Shown piece by piece: positions 52,401 to 61,400 of a stretch of DNA of 64,000 nucleotides. Under the pieces are notes generated by a model that saw nothing but the letters and a program-made list of their open reading frames with translations, did no database searches and had not been told where the DNA came from. The stretch comes from Alviniconcha marisindica (taxonomy: Eukaryota; Mollusca; Gastropoda; Provannidae): positions 320,001 to 384,000 of the forward strand of contig JABMCL010000509.1 of NCBI GenBank assembly GCA_018857735.1, given 5' to 3'. Both the position numbers and the translations under genes were made by a program. Each line of letters begins with the position of its first letter. The first letter of the stretch is position 1.

Positions 52401-55400
52401 AATAATTGAAAAAGAAATGCAAGGGATCATCTTTGTGCTCAGAATTTTTTTTTAATGTTGCTTGTGCCTAGTTTTGTCAAGTCTGTTTGTTTGTTTTTGT
52501 CAGTAAGATGAGACCGATTGATAATATCTGCACAGCGTCATCTCTAGCCCACCCTTTTGGGTAGGAAGATACCATTTGCTCATGACAAAACTCTGCAGGT
52601 GATGCACAGTGTCATTTATAGCCCACCCTTTTGGGTAGGAAGATGCCATTTGCTCATAACAAAACTCAGCAGATGATGCAACAGATGGTGTTTAATGTGA
52701 CATTTGAAAGGAAAGGCGCTTTATGTACAGGTGTCGTGGTTTGCTGTCGGATGCTACTACCTGTTGACCAAGAACTTTGAGCCGGCCAGGCGGTACCTCA
52801 GGTGAGCCCATTTCAGGCTGCTTGTCCACCTTGGTCACAGGCGACACTGGTGTATGTCTGTGGCAAAAGCCTGAGACCAAGATGGTGGCAAAAGCCTGAG
52901 ACCAAGATGAATAAGTGTCTGTGTGACTCGTTCCCAGTCTTAATAAAATGTCTATGGATTGTATAGGAACTTTTGTGATCTCTTTAAGAAGTTTAACTTG
53001 CTGGACTATGCTTCATTAGAAAAACTGGCTTCTGCGGTTTGTTTTTGTTTTGCGTGGCTATGGCAGTTAGTGATTGGGAATACTTTGTTTGGTTCGGTTG
53101 TCATACTGGGTGAAATACTGTCTTCTTCTCATACTTCTTGCCCAGCAAACACTCTCAACACATTTATTTCTGGATGCAGATATGCATTAGGAGCATTCCG
53201 CCAACATTTTTGAACATGGGTTTACTGAGACAAGAAGTGGCTCAATTCTACTTGGGCCAGGGGGAGTGTCTTGGCCTATATTGTCCTAGCAGAAAAGCAT
53301 GAGGTAATTTGAACTGTAATAGGTAGGAGATGAATGAATTTTCTACCTTCGTAAAAAAACAATCAAATGATTTTTTTCTATTTTTTGTTGATTTTTTTCA
53401 GTGTCTGCATAATCATAACCTGATCTAGCTTTACACATTCAGTTTTGGTGACCTTGACTCATTTTAAGGTCACAGGAGAGTTTGAAAACATGGTAATGAT
53501 TTGTGTTGATTTACAGGTGAGCAGTTTTAGGTTTTTAGTTGGGGGGGTAGGGGTTCATTTAGTTCTCAGTTCTTGTATTAGCAGTCTGTGCTCAGTCGTA
53601 ACATTTTGTCCTGATTTTCTCATGCAGCAAGGCCACTACACTAGAGAAGACGTTTGGACCAGCATGGCTGGCCTATGGTCATTCTTTTGCGGCTGACAAT
53701 GAGCATGACCAGGCAATGGCTGCCTACTTCACTGCCTCACAGATCATGAAGGGGTAGGTTGCAGTTCTCATCCTGTTCCTAGTTCATCAGGAAATATATG
53801 GAAAAATAACAAAAACAAAAGGCAACAGCAACCAAATGCTATTACTTTGTGTTGTGTGTGGGTCTATGTTGTTGCATATACTTTATTGTCCCAGATGTGG
53901 AATCTTTACCCAGTGTGTATGTCATTGTCATATATGTGTGTGTGTCTTTGTCCAGCTGTCATCTGTCTGTCTTTTTTTCAGCTGTCACCTGCCTGTGTGT
54001 CTGTTCCAGGTGTCACCTGCCAGTGCGTCCAGCTTTCACCTGCCTTTGTATCTAGCTGTCACCTGCCTGTGTGTCTGTGTCCAGCTGTCACCTGCCTGTG
54101 TGTCTGTGTCCAGCTGTCACCTGCCTGTGTGTCTGTGTCCAGCTGTCACCTGCCTGTGCTGTACATTGGCCTGGAGTACGGGCTGACCAGCAATGCCAAG
54201 CTGGCGGAGCGCTTCTTCACTTTGGCCCAGAGCATCGCGCCTGATGACCCCTTTGTGCTACATGAAATGGGAGTCATCGCCTTTCAGAATCAAGAGTGAG
54301 TTGGTTCAACCCTTGTGCATGTGTGAAGAGTGAGTTGGTTCAACCTATGTGTGTGTGTGTGTGTGAAGAGTGAGGTGGGTCAACCTGTGTGTGTGTGTGA
54401 AGAGTGAGGTGGGTCAACCTTTGTGTAAAGAGTGGGTTGGGTCAACCTTTGTGTGTGTGAAGAGTGTTGGGTCAGCCTTTGTGTGTGCAAAGCTTTTGGT
54501 CAACCGTTGTGTGTGTGAAGAATGAGGTGGGTCAACCTTTGTGTTTGTAAAGAGCAGGTTGGGTCAACCTTTGTGTGTGTGAAGAGCAGGTTGGGTCAAC
54601 CTTTGTGTGTGTAAAGAACTGGTTCAGTCAACCTTTGTGTGTGTGAAGAGAGTGAAGAGTCAACCCTTGTGCTGTACAGCTGTGTGAACTGAGTGACAGC
54701 AGTGTGAGTGTAGAGTGTGGACTGTACAACTGTGAGGTCTGAGTGACAGCAGTGTGAATGTTTCAGCTGGACAGAAGCAGAGCGACTTTTCAAGGAGGCG
54801 CTGAACAGGGTAGAGAGCGTGTGCTACCAGCACATGCCAGAGAAGTGGGAGGCTTTGCTCAACAACCTTGGACACGTCTCACGGAAACTCAAGTAGGTAG
54901 ATTCCTGTACTGCTTGTGTACTGCTTTTTGCTCCATTTTCTTGTTTAAAGTTGTATTCTGGCACCAGTCACGACAGAAAACGTGGCACTGCTGCTTAGGT
55001 GGAAAAATGCCAGGATGCACCAGAAGCGATCACGTTTCATGAGCTTGGATGCAAATGTAGTATGGAGCACTGGGTTTGTAGACCAGTCGTCCACGATGAG
55101 AAGCTTCTTGAGGATGCCCAGTTGTTCATCTGCTGACTTCGTGACAAACCATTTGCTCATTGTTTGTTCATTGTTCTGTATCGAGTGTAGATGGAGATGT
55201 CCAGGTCACCAAAATAGGTCTCTTCGAGAAGATTTGTGACTTCAGAGTTGGAGAGTGCTTTGTCTTTTTACTGATTTTTTTCAAAATATCAAATCATATG
55301 ATCCGATTTGACTCCAACACTTTGGATGATATCAGATCGTATGAGCCAATACGACTCCAATGAGTTAAAACTGTTGTCGACATGACTTATCGCATGGTGC

Positions 55401-58400
55401 AACCAGCTTCTCCATGCCTGACTGAAGTTATTTGCTCCTCTGGCTCTGCCGACAGCATCTTTTGGTAGGCCATGAAATGACAGGCCTCTACCACTTGTTG
55501 CAATGCAAGCACTGATAGCCCTCTACCACTTGTTGCAGTGCAAGCACTGATAGCCCTCTACCACTTGTTGCAGTGCAAGCACTGATAGCCCTCTACCACT
55601 TGTTGCAGTGCAAACACTGATAGCCCTCTACCACTTGTTGCAGTACAGAGCATACAATGTCACTGCAACATCATTGGTACCTATTTATAGGGGAAAGCCA
55701 GGGGTTTCCTGTGGTAGGAAACACCACAGGCTTTGTTGGGAGTAGCATTGGCTAAAAATAGTGGAACCAGGCCAATGGAATATTCTATCACTGGGTACTG
55801 GTGCATGCCGAACTTATTGACAGAATATTCCATGACAGGGCAGCAAAGAGGTTAACTTTCTGAAAAAAATCAATGTTTCTGGCAAACTATAAACTTGCAG
55901 ATCATTCTTGGTGCTGTTTGTTTTATCCTTTTTTTTCTTTCTCTTTGTTCTTTTTTTGAGGCCATTTTTAATATCCTCTTTTTTTTTCTTTTCTTTTTTG
56001 AGGCCATTTTTAAAAATCTGACCATATACCAGTTTTAGCATAACAAAACTCGTTGTTTGTTCATGTGCACCCACAGTTCGGCTCAGTTTTACTTTTAAGT
56101 CGTCCCAGTCCTCTGCTGTTCTTATCCCCACCCCAAAACAGAAGATCTAGGGGAGATGGTGACAGGTGGTCAGTCAGACTTTCCCTGACCATGGTAGCAC
56201 ACGTGTGGTCTGTGGAATGTAACTGACACTATACAAGTGATAGCGCCTCAGCGCTAGACATGGCACCAGTGATGCACGTGTGAAAACAAGCCCCCTAAAA
56301 AATCCAGTGTTTGTGGGAAATGTGCCATGACACACATGTAGAACAAAAGTAGGCCAGGGGACACAACAAGTGTACAACAGACAACTCAGCTGGCAATAAT
56401 TATCTACACGTACAACTGAAATGCGTAAAATTCAAACACATAATTATGTAGTTGATTTGCATTGCAGAGACGGCTAGCACAAGGTGTACACATATAGTAT
56501 ATTAACTGGTGAAGAAAGAGAGAAAAATATAAGAAAGAAATCCCAGTCAGTCCTCATTGCTACCATAATACTAAAGATAGAATAATTAAAGGGACAGGGG
56601 CGGGGACAAGAAAGGTAACCAGGTAACCAGGAGGAGAAAAAAGAAAAAAAAGCTGTTCTATAGTATTAATATACAAATTCAGAGAAAAGCACTCAGTACA
56701 TGGTACCTCAGGGGCAAGATTGTGTCTGGCTTAGTTGTCTTCATCAGCGCTCATCTTATTTGAAGATATAGATCATTTGAATGCCTCATCCCTGTGAATG
56801 TGCAGTCTCACAATCGGTCCGTTCTTGACTTTGGCCAGAATCCTCCCGTTGGAACTCCACACTGCCAGGGTTGCCGAATGTTCCATCGCTTTCTTGGACC
56901 CTTGGTAGTTTGTTGTCAGAGCTTCTCCAACAACAAACACTTTCCTTTTGAGATTGCGTTGGTTGCTGAGAACCTTGTCCCTCTTCTAAGTGGATAAAAG
57001 TCATGGTCACAAAGTTTGTAGCGTAGCTAAGAGTATTAACATATTATGTGGATCCCTTGAGTTGACAATACGCTTCAGAAATGTCATCGATGTCTGACAC
57101 CTTCCACACTCTTGGGCCATTGCTGACCAGGTCCAGTTGAAGGTTCCAGCGGAAGACAAACTGAGCTTCTGTTCTGGCAACATCCTCAGTTTTGGAGTAT
57201 CTGAAGTAGTCTTTGCGACTTTTCGTTTGTTCCAGTTACTGAAAAGTAGCTTCTGAAGGGCTGTGCACATCGATAACCTCCCACATAAAACTGGTAGTCA
57301 AAGTAGACAGAAACTCGTTCCCCTTGTACTGCGAAGGCAGGTGGAGCTATGTCAGTGGCTTCTTGATCTTCACAGTGAGAGTCCAGACGTGGATGTTTGG
57401 GCTGGGAAATGGCTGCATCTTCATCTTCACTGGGATGGGCAGGCATGTGGGCAGCATCCTGAGGATCTGTAGAGAAGTAATCTTTAAGGGCTTTTTCAAG
57501 TTCAGCAAGAGATGCTGCCACTCTTCAGGACTACCTTCTGGTGTCTGATCTCATCTTGCAGGACTATTTTCATCTGAGCCTTGCTCTTCTTCTCTTGACG
57601 TAACCTTGAGACAAGCCTATTGACATCAGCTGTACGGTTGCAAGGACCACCGTTTGTGAGAACTCTCTGAACAGAACCAGCCTTCTTCTGCGCTGCATCA
57701 GCTTCCTTCATCCGCTTCTTCTGCTCGTTCTCCTGAAGTCTTTCTCTGATTTTCAGAAGGACAACTTTTTCCCTCTGCCTGTGCTGATCCCTCAGTTGCT
57801 TGGCCCTTCTGTGTGCTGTGGACAGAAGTGGAGACATTTCATCAGCACCTTTGGGGCTTAGCCACCTTGATGTTTTGTTGTGCTTCATCATGTTGATTGA
57901 TGACAGATGGTGAAAGGAACAATTTCTTTTCTGGGCCATATCAGAGTCCACTTCTTCAAATGTATTTTTGCCAGTCCAGTTTGTCAGCAGGCAGTGTTCG
58001 AGCTCCTCTTGAATGTGAGCTGGTAGCACAGATCCATATTTCCCCCCAGAAAGGAAGTCAGCCAACTGCCGCCTCGTTACCAGAAGGGTTTCACGTGTGA
58101 CAAACTTCAGGGCTGACTTCACAGACACACAATGCTTTGCTGGATATGTGAAGACAGCAGTTTTCATGGTTGAGGTCAGTTCCAGTTAGATCTGCCATTA
58201 AGATTCCAGTGTAGCCTGGATCAAATAGGTCACTGGCACCATCGCGGCATTTGTTCAAGACTGCTTCCATCTTCTGGATGTAGATGTGAAAGTCAGTGTA
58301 CTTGACACTGCTCTGCACCAGCTGGAAGACTGGCCCTGTAACAGGCAGGAAAAGGACAGCAACAGTGCAGACAAGGGCCAACAGGCTTCCGTCACCAAGG

Positions 58401-61400
58401 TTGGCGGCCATGCTTTCTATTTTTATGTTGGAGTGTCCAAGATAACTGTTGGTGAGACACTTTGGGAGGTTGTCAAGGAGGCTGCAGCAGGTTCAAAATG
58501 GCAGTTGGACCTGTAGCTGATCATGCAGCTTGTGGCTCCGGCTTGGTCACAGAATGCCAGCCACTCGGCTCTGCAGCCGTTCTCATCACCCCGGGGACCT
58601 GCCATGGCTCTTGTGAGCCGGATGACCCCAGCTGTCATCCTTTCCTATTTGTGGAAGCGCAGGAATTTTGGAAACTTGTCCCTTCCAAGGTATGTCCCCT
58701 TGTCAGTGAGTTCCTTCTCCTTCATTCCTAGGGCAGTACCACAGGATCGACTCATGCCAAGAAGAAAATGGGTGTTGCAATGAAGAACTTGCATTCCAGT
58801 GAGGCAGTGTTCCCTCACCCTTTGCAGTGACTCACTTTTAGTCCTTTATTCACCCCTGCAGACCACACGCTGTCTCCATGGCACTCAAAGTATCCGAATG
58901 TTAGCTTTGAAATTCCTGCTTCGAATGAGTTTGCTTTTCTCTCGTGCAGTTTGTGATAACGTTTGTGATCTGTTTTTGTTTTTACACATTTTTAACTCTG
59001 TTTATAAAAATCTGAAGATATACAAGTTTTTGGCATGTATACATATTTTTAGCATTTATAGTGTGCTGACAAAATGTGTTTCGCCCTGACATAACTGTAC
59101 TGGTTGACTTGGTGTAAAAAAGAAGTTACTTGCTCACCACCAGTGGGGTACTACAGACATAGAAATTAAGGTCCCCTCTGTTGGGGACATTTTCCCTTTA
59201 AAGCCTGGAGCAGGTCAGAACATAGCCATGCATGCTTCACCCTCTGCCAGGATTTTTTTCCTTCTGTTGATTTGTACCATTTTGCAAGTCCTCTTTTCAT
59301 GTATATGAACCATTGAATCAGTGAATTCAGTGCATGACTTTACTCCAGTTCTATCCCCTTGGCATCTGATGGCGAGTAGTCTTCCCTTGAAGTCTCCTTG
59401 TCCCTGTGGCTGTGACCGGGCTGGTGTCACTGTCTCTGCTTCTCTTAACGTACAGGGTCAGAACAGTCGCACGTGTCACAGCATTCCACTTGGTCCTTTT
59501 TGCAGCTACAGGAATCACCAGAATCAGCTAACAGTACGCTTTTCCTTCTGGCACTGACAGCCAGCATCTGACAGAACTTTGTCTGGAGCCAGGCTCCTGC
59601 AGGTGATAGCAAGTTGTTCGCCTTCCAGTGCCCATCCTTGTCCTGCTGGACATGGTGCCATCCTGCTGGACATGGTGCCATCCTGCTGGACATGTGCCAT
59701 CCTGCTGGACATGTGCCATCCTGCTGGACATGGTGCCATCCTGCTGGACATGGAGTTGGATTGTGGCCACTGTCTGTACACAGCAGCTTTGTAGTTAGCT
59801 TGAATGACATGTTACTTAGTTTTTTGTCAGAGGGTAGGCTTTGTCCTTTTTTGGTTGTTTTATTCTACTGGAGGGTAGGCTTTGTCCTTTTTTGGTTGTT
59901 TTGTTATTCTAATGGAGGGTATGCTTTGTCCTTTTTTGGTTGTTTTGTTGTTCTACTGGAGGGTGGGCGTTGTCCTTTTTTGGTTGTTTTGTTATTCTAC
60001 TGGAGGGTGGGCGTTGTCCTTTTTTGGTTGTTTTTTTTCTGCTGGAGGGTGGGCGTTGTCCTTTTTTGGTTGTTTTGTTATTCTGCTGGAGGGTAGGCGT
60101 TGTCCTTTTTTGGTTGTTTTGTTATTCTACTGGAGGGTATGCTTTGTCCTTTTTTGGTTGTTTTGTTGTTCTGCTGGAGAGTAGGCGTTGTCCTTTTTTG
60201 GTTGTTTTGTTGTTCTGCTGGAGGGTGGGCATTGTGGTTTGTTCCCCACCTGCAGCAGGGTACTCTGGACACATTAATTGAGTACCCCTGAGCTGAGAAC
60301 CCAAAGCTGCAAAAGGTTCTCCCTTTACATATTTAAATATTATGGTAGAACAAAATATGCGTTTCACCCTGATATAACCACCGTGGTTGACTGAACATTA
60401 AAAACCAGCCATCTACCTTGTTTACCAACTGCTGCCAACATCCTGATTTGAGCATACAACTGAACTCGCACCTATGAGCACCAGCCATGGCAAGTCATCT
60501 TCCTCATCGTCACTGATCAGTTCCTCATCTGCACTAGAAACAGCTGCAATCTCCTCTTCAATATCTGAAGTATAGTCGTTGCTCTGGTCATGTGAAGCAG
60601 GTGACACACAATCATAGCTGACCTCATTGTTACTGTCAGTCAGAACACACGACAGCAACAAAGAAATGTCACCTCTAGCACAGTCATCACTCTCCCACCC
60701 ATCATCCAGAGGTTAACTTTGTAAAAAATAATCAATGTTTTTGGCAAACTATAAACTTACAGATCATTCTTGGTGCTGTTTGTTTTATCCTCTCTTTTTT
60801 TAGTCTGTTTTTAAAAATCTGACCATATACCAGTTTTAGCATTTATTGTGTGCTGATAAAATGTGTTTCGCCCAGATATAACAGTACAGGTTGACTGGGT
60901 GTAAAGCATCAAGTTACTGGTAGTCACACTAGGGAAATGAAGAGGCTTCAGCTATATTAGATTTGTGTTTGTAAGCTTGGAGTTTTCCCTCCACCTCAGC
61001 CTTGGTGCATTGGGTCATCGTCTGTAGAGGCTATGTGAAACCAAACTGCCCTAACGTGTTCTGTCATTTGATGAGGTTGTGTTTGCCCTAGTTTCATTTC
61101 CAAACAGTTGCTTTGTCTGTCAATCTTCCCTTCCCATCGGATGTTTTCACATCTTCCAACTTCTGTCCTTTCATGGTGTGCTTCAAACGTCTCAAATAAG
61201 TTCCTAGTTGCACTGTGCATATTGTTTGGGGGTGGGTGGACAGGTGGGTCATTCTTGCAAAGTGTGATACTTCGGTCAGTTGTAGTTAGGTGAAATGTCA
61301 ATATCAAGACATGCTTCTTGCTGTTGACTGTTTTTGACTTGAATCAACAAACAAGGGAGTTAATTAGCACTTAAAAGAGGTCACACAAGCACGACAACAA

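Noticed and set aside
53836..54186. Cys-rich secreted peptide frame upstream of CDC16 exon 13
   Set aside because: It is the exon 13 acceptor array read through. Only its last part is real exon.
59614..60281. Hydrophobic membrane-protein-like open frames
   Set aside because: Produced by the 20-bp and 57-bp tandem repeats; same motif in several frames.
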